This document shows positions 1 to 12,423 of a stretch of DNA of 64,000 nt, in pieces; positions within the stretch are counted from its first letter, which is position 1; every line of letters starts with the position of its first letter. Origin of the DNA: Nymphaea colorata (taxonomy: Eukaryota > Streptophyta > Magnoliopsida > Nymphaeales > Nymphaeaceae); NCBI RefSeq assembly GCF_008831285.2, contig NC_045143.1, positions 6,583,503 to 6,647,502 on the forward strand. Reading direction: 5' to 3'. The notes below the pieces were generated by a model, which saw nothing but the letters and a program-made list of their open reading frames with translations, was not told the DNA's origin and did no database searches. A program made the translations under genes and the position numbers.

Positions 1-168
1 GAAAAAAAACATTAAACATAGCATTTAAATGATTTTGCTTTTGTCCTTGACCCAATTAATCGGTTACATACATATTATCATGTTTCTTCCAATTTTCCTA
101 TATATATATATATATATATGATTTTCTCAATCAATGAAGGAAAGATTGTTGCTCTTAAGGTAACCTAC

Positions 169-393
169 TCAGGGTCCACATATCCTGGCGTTCCTGCAAC
201 AGCAGTTGATATGTGGGTATTTCCATCAAGACTTTCACTCCTGCATAATCCAAAATCTGCCAACTTTGCTTCAAGTTTTTCATTCAAAAGGATGTTAGTT
301 GTTTTAACATCCCTGTGAATTATCGTTGTTCTGCATCCTGAGTGCAAATATTCCAAGCCTGGATCATGATTAAAGGTCGTGGTCACATGAGTG

Positions 394-447
<54 letters not shown>

Positions 448-3400
448 CAGCATTAACTGCTATTTGAAGTCGTCTTCTCCATGACATCATCGATGATGTT
501 GCTGACAAGTCTCCTTTGCCTGCATTAAAGGATTATATTAATTATGAAACATCATTTGATCTAGTGCCGTTTCCTTAATTTTTCCTTCCGAAGGGAAAAT
601 GTTTTTCATAAACAAAGAAATAGGAATTCAAACCTCAATTATGAAAATACGAGAACATTTTTGGGAAGGTAAACCTACGTTTTCAAAATTCTCAAGAATT
701 TTTTGAAGAAGATATTTATAAAACCAAAACACGAAAACATAATAAGAAATGAAGCGTGTACCAAACTAAAATCACAAATTTTAACATTGTGTTTAATTAA
801 TTTGTGGAAAGAAGTGGTAGTCATTCATTTGCTATTATTAGATATATAATTAACCAAAAAAATCGAATTCAACCTTTCAAATTCATGAGGTAAGGGTGTA
901 AATCTCTAGCAACGGTAAGAACAAACAAATCGAGAAAAGAAATAATGTAATTCATACTCTAAATGTCAAGGGAATTGATTCTACCGTTGAGTCCAGCGTT
1001 GCAACTTGTAAACATATAAAAACAAGTAAAGAAACCTCATCAGGCATGGACTGATCACCCATCAGTGAATGAGAGAGAGGACACAGATGTGTTATCGCCG
1101 AACCTCTATACAAGTATACATCGTATTGCCTTACTCTTTTCTCTCTCTCATTGCATCTCTTTCCATTCCTACCATATTTTTTCTTGCAGGTGCTCTGGTA
1201 GACCCAACATTTGGTACATTCCTACCATATTGATGAAAGAAGTATGCTCATGGTTTATCAAGCACCATATTTAACAAAAATATGGTAGGAACTGAGCAAA
1301 CCATACTTACGTAGTAAGTCATGAGCATACTTTTTTTCACTTAAAAATAGTCATCTAGATTCATAATCAATTTCCAATCCAACGAAGTGTCGCAACTCTC
1401 CCAGCTTTTTCATTTCAAATCTCACCATGAGATGTTCATGAATGAGATTAATTTCTTCATTGTCATCTCCAGTGATAATTAAATCATCAACATAAATTAA
1501 CAAGATAGTAAGTTTCGTACCTCTTGTTTTGACGAAGAGACTTGAATCTGCTGAAGAGACTTCAAACCCACTAAACACCAAAAATTCAGCTACTTTTTCA
1601 TACCATGCTCTGGGTGCTTGCTTCAGTCCATAGAGTGCTTTTCTTAGCTTGCAGACGTAGTCTGGCTTGTTTGGAGATTTGAATCCTTCAGGCTGCTCCA
1701 TATAGATTTCATGATCGAGATCTCCATATAGGTTTCATGATCGAGATCTCCATATAGGAAAGCATTTTTCACATCCATTTGCCATAGCTTCAAGGATTTG
1801 CTTGCAGCAATGACTATCAGAATACATACGGATGTGATCTTCGCAACAAGACTAAAAGTTTCTTCAAAGTCAATATTATACTACTGAGAAAATCCTCTCG
1901 CTACTAGTCGAGCCTTATATCTATCAACTGAGCAATCTGCCTTTCTTTTTACTTTGTAAACCCACTTACAAGTAATGGGCTTTACTCCTGCAGGCTTTGG
2001 TACGAGCTCCCAAGTCTCGTTATGCTCCAACGCCTTCATTTCATCTTTCATTGCTGCTTGCCATTTTTCAACATCTTTTGCTTCTTCATAAGAAGTTGGC
2101 TCGATCTCCTCCATGATGGCATAATCTGCATCTGCATACTTTGGATTTGGTTTTGGTATTCTCGCTGATCTTCTTAATGTTATGGGTGCTCTTTTTGGCT
2201 CTTCAAGTTGTGATGGTCTTTCTTCTTCTGCACTTCTTTGTTGAACAGGATTTACTCCTGTTTTTCATGGATCTGCACGTTCTTTTTGTCTTAGGTGATG
2301 AACTTCTTTATCTGGCTGTCTTGCTTCTATGTTTTCAGGCTCAGGCTCAGGCTCTCCTCGATTCATCTCAAATTGTATTTTGTTTCAAACATCTCTCTCA
2401 AAAACTGGAGAGTCAGGAAGCGTCTTTTTCTCTTCTGACCTCTATGATGCTTCATCAAAGATGACGTCGCGAGAAACATGAACTTGTCCTGTGCTAGGAT
2501 TAGCACATCTCCATCCCTTTCGATATGGATCATATCCAACAAAGACACACCTCTGTGCCTTCTTGTTGAACTTAGTTCTGTGCTGCTCAGATAAAAAAAC
2601 ATAACATACACCACCAAATACTCTAAAATAACTCACAGATGACTTCCTTTTATGGAGCATTTCATATGGAGACTTAAAATTAAATCTTGGCATTGGTAAT
2701 CGATTAATTACGTGTACAGTGGTGCTGACACACTCGGCCCAAATTTTGGTGGCATGTTCTTTGCATGCATCATGCTTCGACATGTTTCTGCTATGTGGCG
2801 ATTTTTCCGTTCTGCCACTCCATTTTGCTGTGGTGTATAGGCACATGTGAATTGCCTTCGAATACAATGTTGCCTCATATATGCCATAAACATGTTTGAT
2901 GTATATTCGCCACCATTATCGGTTCGTAGACACCGAATTCTATGCCCAAGTTCTTTTTGCACCATCAGGTGAAACTCCTTAAATTTTTCAAGTGCTTCAG
3001 GCTTTTCTTTCATGAAATAGACCCAAGTATATCTTGAAAAATCAATAAATGTGATAAAATACCATTTACCTCCAACTGATGGGTCTGGTACTGTGCCAAA
3101 TACATCTGAATGCACAAGCTCGAATGGTTCTTTATCTCTGTACTTGGATTCTTTGAATGGCCTCCTGTGCGCTTTTCCATATTGACATCCAGGGCATACT
3201 TTATCTGTTCGTACTTCAAGCTTTGGCAGGTCAATCAACTGCCCCTTGTTAGACATCTCCCGGAGTTTGTTGTATCCAACATGAGCGAGTCTCTCATGCC
3301 AGATATCTGCAGTGTCATGTTTCTTTGCTGTGTCAATATATGCTGTTTCTGTAGACAAGACATATATTGACTCAACTTTTCTTCCTTCAAACATGTGAGT

Positions 3401-6400
3401 CCCTTGAATATCTTCATTTCTATAAACTTTCACATTATTTGGGCCGAACACAACATAGTGACCTAAAGCGGTAAGTTGTGGCACAGATAACAAGTTCTTA
3501 GTCATTTCTAGAACATGATAAACATTCCATAAAATCCGGTCTTTGCCAAAGTTGGCTACAACCTTTGCTTCCCCAATATGTGCCACTGGGAGCTTTGTGT
3601 TGTTAGCAGTAACAACAACTCGATTTCCATCATATTCTTTCATACTTACAAACTTGCTCTCATCACCAGTCATATGATTTGAGCATCCAGAATCAATTAT
3701 CCAATCAGTTTGATAATTGATCTTCTCTTCTTTTTCTTTTGGAGGTTTTATATGAGCGGAATTGCATCTTTCTTGTTTAACATCCTCTTTAACCTCCATT
3801 GAGTACATAAACGAACTTTTCTGTACAGTCTCATTAGCTCCCCCATGTTGCTTACTTGTCGTGACTGTATTTCCTTCATGCATTCTGACTCTGCAGTCAC
3901 GAGCAATATGACCCAATTTCCCACATCTAAAACACTTCTTCTTTGGTTTCCACTACTATGTAGTTTCTCTTGTTTTCTTTTCTACATTTTTCTCTTTCTT
4001 GTCATCAATGTTCCTACTTGGAGACCTAATGACTGGCTTAGCTGGCCAACGTGATCTTTGACCCTTACTAAACAAAGCTTCCTCATTATTTCCCTTGAGA
4101 GAAAGCTCAGCCATTTGCTTCGCTAATGTTTCTTGATTGATCAAGAGATTTTCTAACTCCAACAAAGTTGGTTGAACTGGCCAGCCTTAACACCAATTAT
4201 GAAACTGCTAAATTCTGGATGAAGTCCACGAACAAGGATTCTCCGCATACGGGCCTCGCTAATTTTAGACTCAGGGTCAATTTGAGAAATTTCTCTACAG
4301 ATATTTTTAACCTTCATAAAATACTCTGCTATCGACATGTTTCCCTGAGTTAATGTAGCTAATTCATTTTTTTAACAATTGTAGGCGGGCATCATTAGCT
4401 CGAGAAAATAGGGTTGCGAAAGCATCCCATGTTTCTTTTGGAGTCTTAGCATCATGTATATGCTCTAATAAATCATTTTCAATTGATACTTTAATTGCAA
4501 ATAGAGCTTTCTCTGCTTTGATCATCCATTTCTTTTGAGCTTCCTCATCGACATGAATATTAGTATCAGATCCCAATACTATCTCACATAATTCATGTCC
4601 TAGAAAATAAGACTCCATACAAGTTTTCCAATAGCCATAATTGTTATTGTTAAACTTTTCAATATTATTTAACGCAACCGCTAATGCCGCCATAATTTCA
4701 TAATATAATTGGCCCAGTTAATATCACTAGTAAATCTACCCTTAAACTGAACCTCGCTCTGATACCACTTGTTAGAAAAACGTAATGCGGGCCCTATATA
4801 TAACTCAAATCCGAACTCAAATTTATGTGGAAAAAATCCAGCAGAGTCTCGACGTCCAAAATGATACTCAATAATAGCTTTGTCAAAGTATACTTAAACT
4901 ATTTATTCATCAAAATAAACATTACAGAAGGAGGCTCAAGAAAACTCACCTCACCTCACGCAGTGAGCTAAGCATACACTTGAAACTTCGACACTCGAGT
5001 TCACGAAGTGAACACATGAGCTAACACTCACCAGCTCATAAAATGAGCACACACCCAACTCACAAAGTGAGCAACCAAGATCACTCAAGATAATTTTTCT
5101 ACACACCCTCAAAATGGCCCAACATCCCTATTTATAGGGAGAGGAGGTCGGTGGATGAAGCTTCCACCGATTTCTATTTTTTTCTTTATTATTATTATTA
5201 TTTTTATCCATCGACTTAATCCACCGACCTTGCAAAAGAAAGAGGCTACGAGCCTCTTGAGTCATCTCGACTCTTCCAAGAGAGTCGGTGATGACTCTCT
5301 ACACATCCGCACAGTTATATGCCTTAAATTTCTAGGCTTTTGCTTGCTTTTATATATTAGATTATAGTTTCAGTAGGAAAAGTAGCTCACGCAGTTTAAT
5401 AATGGACATGTAATCACAGGCTAGTACCAGCGGAGCCAAATTAAACAAGATGCCAAAATTCTATGTTTCAGATGTTTACCTGAAAGTAGCTCTTGCAGGT
5501 TTCCATTAGACATGTATTCACAGATTAGTATCATGTTGTCAGCTTCAGTACAATATCCAATAAAAGAGACTAGATGTCTGTGATGGACAGTCATCAACAG
5601 TTTAACCTACATGGAGACATGGGCATTATTCCTCTTAATAAGCAGAAAATTTTCTTGATTCTTCATGAAAAGGTTTCACTGATTGTTCATACCTCTGCTG
5701 CAAATTGTTTGTCTCCATGGAAGAACCGTTTATTTAATTTTTTGACTGCAACTTTACAGCCATTCTCAAGACAACCATAGTACACGATTCCTGAACCTCC
5801 TCTGCCAATAACTTGAGCGAAGTTCTTAGTCATGGCGACAACCTCAGCATAAGTGAATGCATGCCTTTTTTCCAATGCTGGTGAAGGGCCTGAAGTTCCA
5901 AGTTGTTGAGGCACGGATGCTTCTGTTCGCTCAATGTTGCCTGAAAGTTAAAAAAGAATCGTATCATTTAATACTTTCTGCACTCATCTCTTGCATATTC
6001 CCCCGACAGGTTGATGAAGTTGGAGCCATCAAGGACACCAGCTATTCACATGGCATTTTCAATTTCTTACTCATTTGGCAGGTAAAATTTTTTAGGCATC
6101 ACCTTCATTCTTTTGTAATCACGAAGCACAAAAATCGCTTACCAAAATTTAAAACAATTACTTCCCAACGCATGAGTCGTACTTTTAAATTGTTGTGACA
6201 TATTTAGGATCTTTTCATATTTTGATATTTGGCATATATATTATTCTAGAGGCAGATTCTTCCTGGTGCAGCCAATAACAAACAGGCCTCAGCTTCGAGT
6301 TGGCTTTTCCTTTCAACTCTAATTTTCTTGTTTCTTGGCAGCAACCTCTGCATCAATAGTAAATCAGTCCAGAACCTTCTTCAATTATTGGCTATATTTA

Positions 6401-7281
6401 TGTCTTTAAGAGAGAGCATAGGTATTTCAAAATCTTAGAGAAGGGCAAAGCCTGATATTATCATAGTAATGATCAAGTACTGCAGTTTTGAAAAGCAATT
6501 ATTGTTATGCCTTATGTTGGAAATGGGTAGCTACCATTAAGTTGAAAAAAGAATAAAGCAACGCATATTTGTTAGAGACCAAAACACCCACCACAAGAAG
6601 GCAAGCGATCTTGATAAGGAAAACCGCTTTGTTTTAAAGAAATCAGATGGTGGATATTAGGTTAAAAAAAAAAGAAACCAAGCTGTATTTTTAAGAGAAG
6701 AAAATACCCCTTATAAGATAAAACAAAGGGCTTTTCCTAATCAAGATCGCTTGCCTTCTTTTGGTAGGTGTTTTGGTCTCTAACAAATATACGTTGCTTC
6801 ATTCTTTTTTCAACTTAATCTCCACTATCTAATTTCTTCAAAATAGATAGCTCATACGACTTCATTTCAAACTGGTATATATATATATATATATATCAAT
6901 GAGCCAGCTACCTCTGTGATAGAATCATTATTTTTTATTTTATACAGTTATAAGCCAAAAGGTGTATTTAGTCACTGGAAACCATGGTCAAACAGCTGAC
7001 TGTTGCAAATGTACTTTTTGTGACAGTTTTTACCAAAAAAAAAACTAACTATGCAGATGGCTATAGAGGTAGGCAACTGAACTTTTCCTATCCAAATTAC
7101 TCAGCTCACTCATGAGGGCTTTTCGATCTATCATGATGGATTGTTGAGAGAAAATGAATGAAAAAAAAATGTTAACTAACACTAAATGATTTAAATGCCT
7201 ATCATTTTTTCTCATTGCTTTTCTTTCAACCATCCATCACCAAAGATTGGAGACTCTAGACAGGTAGAATCACCGTGTGTA

Positions 7282-7365
<84 letters not shown>

Positions 7366-8354
7366 TGCTGTTCTTCAATAACTTTTCATTGTAATGAAAA
7401 AGCTCAAAGAGGGAAATAAATCAACATAAAAACCAAATTGAAATGAATGAATGAAGGAAGTAGATAGAATTTCACTTATGCAAGATCACAAATTATGAGT
7501 GACAGTACAACGATATCAAACTTTAGTTTGATTAAAGTCGTTGCTTGAATTATTGACCATCTGAACTTTGTATGTGCGATTCTAAATTCCATCTGAGAAC
7601 CAGTGTCTGTGCTTCAAATATATTAATTCAGTCAGTTGACTGCTATTTAAATTGATATGCAAGTACTTTTCGTGGGGACAATGGGGAGCTTTTGTTCCCT
7701 TCATATGTTTAAGCATGTAAGCAAAATAGTGAAGTTTCTATCAGAATCCTGGTTGAGCAGATTAAAAGCTTGATGAGTGCCATAAGATTATTTATTCATT
7801 TGTGTTTTTCATGATACTTCAAACATGTGACCATGCTCATTCACAAAATATTTTTATACCTGGTTTTCTTTTCCTGCACTTGTAAATCAGAACACCAAAT
7901 GTGACCAATACTACCACAACTGCAATGGGAATGCTTATCACCAGTGCAAGTGGAAACTTTTTCTTGCCTTCACTAGAACCCCATTGACATAGATGGGGAT
8001 TGTTATCAAGCCTGCATAATTTGAACAGTGTCTAAGAATTTGTTACCTAGTTTTCACCATCAGGATAACAGTACTCTTGAAAGTAAAGCAGACCTTAGAT
8101 CAATCAATTCCTCTTTCTTCTTTTCTTGCAAAGCATCAGGTACACTTCCACTCAAATCATTGTTTGACAAATCTCTGTTTCCAGAAATCAGAAACCATGC
8201 AATTCAGTCCATAAATTTTTCACAAATCTGCTTTGTAACTGATCTAGGAAGTTAACTTACAGAACTGTCAAACTTGTTAACGTTGCCAGACATTCAGGGA
8301 TCGATCCGTGCAAATTACTTCTTGACAGATTTCTGTGTAAAGAGAAGATCAGTA

Positions 8355-8391
<37 letters not shown>

Positions 8392-11300
8392 TACATGAGA
8401 AGCTATATGCATTCAGTTACTACTGACAAGCATGAACATGGCTCACATGTATGAAATCAAGGTGAGTTTGCAGAGATCAGTGCTTATCGTGCCATTTAGA
8501 CCACTATTGGAGAGATCCCTGCAATACAAAATGGTTTCATCATTTGGGTACTTAAGCAGACAATTGGTTGCATTGCATACTAATTCATTGGGCAATAGAT
8601 CTTAAAAATGGAAAAGCCAGTCACAGCGAATCAATTCTTGGAGTCCTTGAGCTGTTATATTTGCAGTTCAAACCAACCCATGTGATGTTTTTGGGAAGGC
8701 ATGGGTCTCCACCCCAGTTTCTCCTCAGCTGATGGTGTGCCTTGACTCGGAAGATTGCATCAACTGCAAACATGAACCAGTATGGCAATCAGAGCGTCAG
8801 TAATCTAGAAATGTGCCACATAAAATGGCTGCGTGCTCATATAATTTATGATGTCAACTCATCGAACAAGCTTGATGAAGCTTAGTTCCCAAGGGAGGTT
8901 GATCTGGTCCGAGCCTTAGGCTAGCTGGTTGATCTTTTACCTTCCCTAAGTCCAAGGTGGGGATAATTGAACTGGTTCCATGAGAAGCGCCTTCTCAAAC
9001 TGATCATTGCCTATGGTCCAAAATTGTCTCTACATATCAACACAACTTCTATTTCTTTTAGATCAGCGTTAATGACTTTGTCCAAAAATGGCTTAGAATT
9101 CACCCATAGCCTGCTTCAGGTCATGAAAAAAACATCAACATAGACCAATATCTATGTAGCTGTAACACCATGTGAGTGTGAAGATGACTTTAAAATATAC
9201 ATTAACAAACTTAAGGGAAAGATGACTAGTTTAGAAACCAAGGTGGCAGTGATTTCTGGTTTTTTAAGGAATTAACTGAAGGTGACTAGAGAGTAAGTTG
9301 AAATTCACAAGACCGGATCATATTTGGATCAGTTTTGAGACGAATTGTTGAAATTAATAATAATACGATAGCTAAACAGTTCAGTTGATCCAACACTGAA
9401 TGTAAGTCCAAATTAAAGTCCTAATCGATGAATGACGTAGAATTAAAGTCCTTATAAGCTGAACTTTTGATATGACTATATATGGGAAGAAAGATTAAGC
9501 ATGAACTGTTAATGACTGTAAGTTGAATCAAGGACACTCACCATCTTCACTGTAAGTTGCAATTCCGCTGACATCATAAGCCTTGTAGACCTCAAATGCG
9601 TTTATAATTGGACCGAATGTCGAATTGTCCATCGCGCGTATGGTAAATTTGTACTCATCTGTATACTTTAGATTTATCGTGTAAACGGTCATTGACCCGC
9701 CATCATATTCCAGACGAAATGGACGGAAGAATGGTCCTCCATTCAACTCTACAAATATAATTCTTGTTTGGTTCTTCTCGTGCTTCACGACTTCCGCGAA
9801 GTACAAGAAAATGTGGAATTGAACGTTAGTCTCCCCACTCCAGCTTATGAACATGGGAGTCGACGAGTTTTCAGCAGTTCTCCAGACGTAACTTGGTAAC
9901 TTGAATCCTTGCCCTGATGATATGGTGATGTTGGTGCTCACTGGGGATCCATATGTATCATAATCTGGACTCCATATTCGGCATAAGGATCGTCTTTAAA
10001 CCTGTGATCACCATCATCTGAGTTGCTTCGAATAAAAGAAAAAGGTTCATATTTATGAATGCTGCTAATGCTGCAGAACGTTGTACAAATTCGGCCATTT
10101 AGGTAAAGCAGCTAGTTAATTTGCTACCAAGGAGGGGCGGAATTAGGAATTCCGTTTGGGAGAGGCCGAATGATTCTTGGAATTTTTACGGGAGCTGAAT
10201 TATATTTATGGGGAATAAATGCAAATTTTTCAAAATTTTAACTATTACATTTTGTTATATATATATATATATATATATCGTTGATCAATCAATGATGGAA
10301 GACTTTTCTAGATGCTCACAAACAGGATTATAGAAAAAGTATTAAGAATGGAATTGAGAGAGGCAAGAAGAATGAATAATTAAAATCTATAAGGATTATT
10401 TATTTACGAGACTGGCAGGACCGTGGATGTTGGATATATCTTCGGTAGGTGTTATGAGTTTTCATTATTCATTTAATTTACCCTATGGGTTCTGGCCGGC
10501 AAACAAAAACAAAGATCTAACTCTCTTTGGTACCATAAAGGCTGGTAGCGTACTGGGCGATAAGGTGGTCTGGCTCTTTTAAGAACTCATGTTTAAATCT
10601 TAGAGTGGTCACTATCATGTCCCAATGCACTCTATCTTTGAATCATAAAAGGTTTCAAAACATATTCTGTAAGAAGCGAAAGGACTTCTCCAGTAAAGCC
10701 AACAGTTTTTGTAACATTGGCACATGGCACGCTTGCCGGTGAACCCAACGATGTGAAGAGTCTTTGTTCACTAAGGTTCACTATATAAGCAAGGAAACAT
10801 GAGCTTGAGTTGGAACCCAGAACGAGCTAAGCAATATAAGAGTTGAGCCAAACTTGACCCAACTGGGGCTTTCGAGCCGGTTGGTATACATCCCTAGTCT
10901 CAAACTAAAATAGCTAGAGAAAAGCAAGGTAATTTCAAAATTTTTCCTGCGTACCTGGCTTCTTCAGTAGTTCCCGCATTGATTCGCTTGTAAGTGATGA
11001 GATATGTAGAGTTATTGGCGTCTGCATACAGGATATCGTCAAGCGGCCGAACCTCCAAACCAGAAATGAAGGGAATCCCGTCGGCAGTTTTAACGAGGCA
11101 CACATTTATGGAAGTGGTCGTCGCTTTGGTGGTGATCTCCGTCCAAAACACATGACTGGCGTTATCCAGCCTCACCGTTGACCAGAAGTCAACGCCCAGA
11201 TAGACGTCGAAAATGGGCAGCACGTTCCGACCGTCGTAGTTGCCATACATGAAGTAGGCCCGAACCAAGTACCTTTGGCCCTCAACCGCAGGCGCCAAGG

Positions 11301-12003
11301 TGTAGCAGTTCTTCTGGTACACGGGGAAGCTTCTGAGTGTCCGGTACAGCCTCGGGCTGCCCATGAACCCGGAGGATACCTGCTTTGCCTCCCCGGAGTC
11401 TATACTGCTGGCGTCGGAAAAGTAAAGATAGCCCAAATCGTCGGCGTAGCTTGCATTATCCGGCAGACCACAATCAAGGCTAATCGATCCTGCAAATTAA
11501 TACATCCAGGGTTAATAGATCTCAAGGAGAGGAAAACACCTGAAGAATCAGTCCCACCCACCCACACACACTGTGGGATCAAAAAGATGAAAATTAAAAG
11601 GATGATTTTCATTTACATAAAAAAAGATCATTATCTTCTCGGATGTAAGCTTAATACGATTCTGTAAGCCGACCATGATTAAGACCGTATGCATGAAAAG
11701 CAAGGCTATTCTTTTTCGTTAGTTAAAACATGTCTGTCTTGCTGTCGCTAATAAAAACCATTCTGATGCAATGCTGCAGGAAGATCAAAAAGAGAGATAA
11801 AAGAGATAGTTGAAGGACAATCCACAACCAGTAATAAAAGCAGGCGAAGAATCGGAGTAATGAACATCTCAAAAGGACTCGACTGTCTGACAGAGAAAAT
11901 TACCTTGCCCTTCATTGATGCCAGCTACTGCGGGGCCAAGAAGAACAATAAGAACAACTAACAGAGTCGGATAACGAGAACGACTCATCATGTTCTTCGC
12001 CAT
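169..12003 (-). CDS. Malectin-like/LRR receptor-like kinase, 12 exons, 3' end off window
   Basis: Exons, 5' to 3' on the minus strand: 12003-11904, 11489-10955, 10001-9542, 8763-8625, 8518-8447, 8333-8261, 8174-8094, 8011-7860, 5940-5693, 5606-5480, 519-442, 358-169. All junctions are GT..AG and their phases agree. Exon 1 encodes a signal peptide ([20 protein letters not shown]...). Residues ~34-365 form the malectin-like domain (SISLDCGLP start). Next come a DPC linker, LRR exons ([12 protein letters not shown]) and a transmembrane helix at ~507-527 followed by KCRKRK. The kinase has [26 protein letters not shown] and GTPGYVDPE, so it is an RD-type kinase with catalytic residues intact. About 750 codons lie in the window; the family usually has ~880-900, so the C-lobe is outside. 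From family knowledge it is a plasma-membrane Ser/Thr kinase sensing an extracellular ligand. Oddities: single-base frame shifts in exons 3 and 6, and a Copia relic in intron 10. It may be a recent pseudogene. Confidence 0.88.
397..440. repeat. (GA)22 microsatellite inside an 83-nt intron
   Basis: A perfect GA run fills about half of intron 11 (359-441) of the receptor-kinase gene. On the minus strand it reads as (CT)n and begins directly after the donor, so the donor reads ACAG|GTCTCTCT. Confidence 0.95.
4756..4767 (-). other. Retrotransposon primer-binding site (initiator Met tRNA type)
   Basis: The minus strand reads TGGTATCAGAGC two bases after the LTR end. This is the common plant Copia primer-binding motif complementary to the initiator methionine tRNA 3' end, and it fixes the LTR boundary. 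Confidence 0.85.
4770..5305 (-). repeat. 5' LTR of Copia 1
   Basis: The plus-strand left edge is TGTTAG at 4770, adjoining the primer-binding site. The right edge near 5303-5305 is chosen from a CA terminus and is approximate. A TATA-like box (CCTATAAATAGG on the minus strand) lies near 5130. Four short palindromes of the CTCAC-n-GTGAG type lie at 4955-4967, 4999-5013, 5034-5048 and 5059-5071. No partner LTR exists at the other end. Confidence 0.7.
5365..5430 (-). pseudogene. Degenerate duplicate of the end of a kinase exon
   Basis: On the minus strand this stretch (GGTACTAGCCTGTGATTACA...) aligns base for base, with scattered changes, to the last ~60 bp of the kinase exon at 5480-5606 (GATACTAATCTGTGAATACA...). 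It lies about 50 bp downstream of that exon. It carries an in-frame TGA relative to the exon and has lost the donor, so it looks like a decayed local duplication. Confidence 0.65.
6536..6819. mobile_element. MITE with ~100-bp terminal inverted repeats
   Basis: The left arm (6536-6636, ATTAAGTTGAAAAAAGAATA...) and right arm (6718-6819, ...ATTCTTTTTTCAACTTAAT) are inverted copies with few mismatches around an ~80-bp spacer. The total is 284 bp with no coding capacity. A TA at each end could be a 2-bp target duplication (Tc1/mariner type), but this is ambiguous because TA is also part of the arms. It lies in the intron between the transmembrane and N-lobe exons of the receptor-kinase gene. Confidence 0.8.
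7292..7362. repeat. (TA)n microsatellite
   Basis: An uninterrupted TA run of about 70 bp in the same kinase-gene intron as the MITE. Shorter TA runs in this gene are at 6876-6896, 8357-8388 and 10257-10278. Confidence 0.95.
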
Positions 12004-12105
12004 CGTCGCAGCCCCGACTCCGTCGGGATCATCAATCAAAATGCAGGAGAGAAGAAGAAACGAATTAACACAATCTCAGCACGCAGAAATTTGCGGGTCT
12101 TCCAT

Positions 12106-12112
12106 TATTATA
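12106..12112 (-). promoter_or_regulatory. Possible TATA box of the receptor-kinase gene
   Basis: On the minus strand the sequence reads CTATAATAATGG about 100 bp upstream of the start codon at 12003, a normal place for a plant TATA element. A pyrimidine-rich stretch (TTCTTCTTCTCTCC) lies between it and the ATG. No transcript evidence is available. Confidence 0.3.
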
Positions 12113-12423
12113 GTGAGCGTTCTTTTCATCAAGTTTTCGTCGATTGGGAATCTTCAACACTTGGAAATTCAAATGTATGAGAAATTTCAACGTTAAAAAT
12201 GTAATTTTTTTTACTTGTTGACTTCATTGTTACAGCCGGCTACAGGCCAATGCGTGTTGGCATATAGGGCATACCATTAAGGCTTTCAAGAAGGGAGAAT
12301 GCCAAATATTTACATCACTGACCTGAAATAAACGGATCGAGTCGTTAATGGTTTTGGATCAACCCGTGAAATGCCCTGTGTGTGCATGGGTGTGTATATA
12401 TAAGAAAATTAAAATAATAATAA

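Larger units (their letters stand above)
1345..5305 (-). mobile_element. Ty1/Copia retrotransposon 1, 3'-truncated, in a kinase-gene intron
   Basis: Read on the minus strand the order is: LTR (~5305-4770), primer binding site, gag (4693-~3960, opening [20 protein letters not shown]), CCHC zinc knuckle ([14 protein letters not shown], ~3940-3900), protease ([12 protein letters not shown]), integrase ([15 protein letters not shown], ~3350-2750), and reverse transcriptase ending with IYVDDLI (1881-2114 and 1351-1701). RNase H and the 3' LTR are missing, so the element is deleted at ~1345. The order PR-INT-RT defines Copia. It is dead: frame shifts near 4350, 4190 and 2750, tandem TAG codons near 3956, and a 26-bp duplication at 1699-1750. 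It lies in antisense-free (same) orientation to the host gene. Confidence 0.93.

Noticed and set aside
10130-10280. GGGGCGGAATTAGGAATT, similar to a hAT terminus, in a receptor-kinase intron
   Set aside because: Only one end is visible and no target duplication or partner end was found before the adjacent exon.
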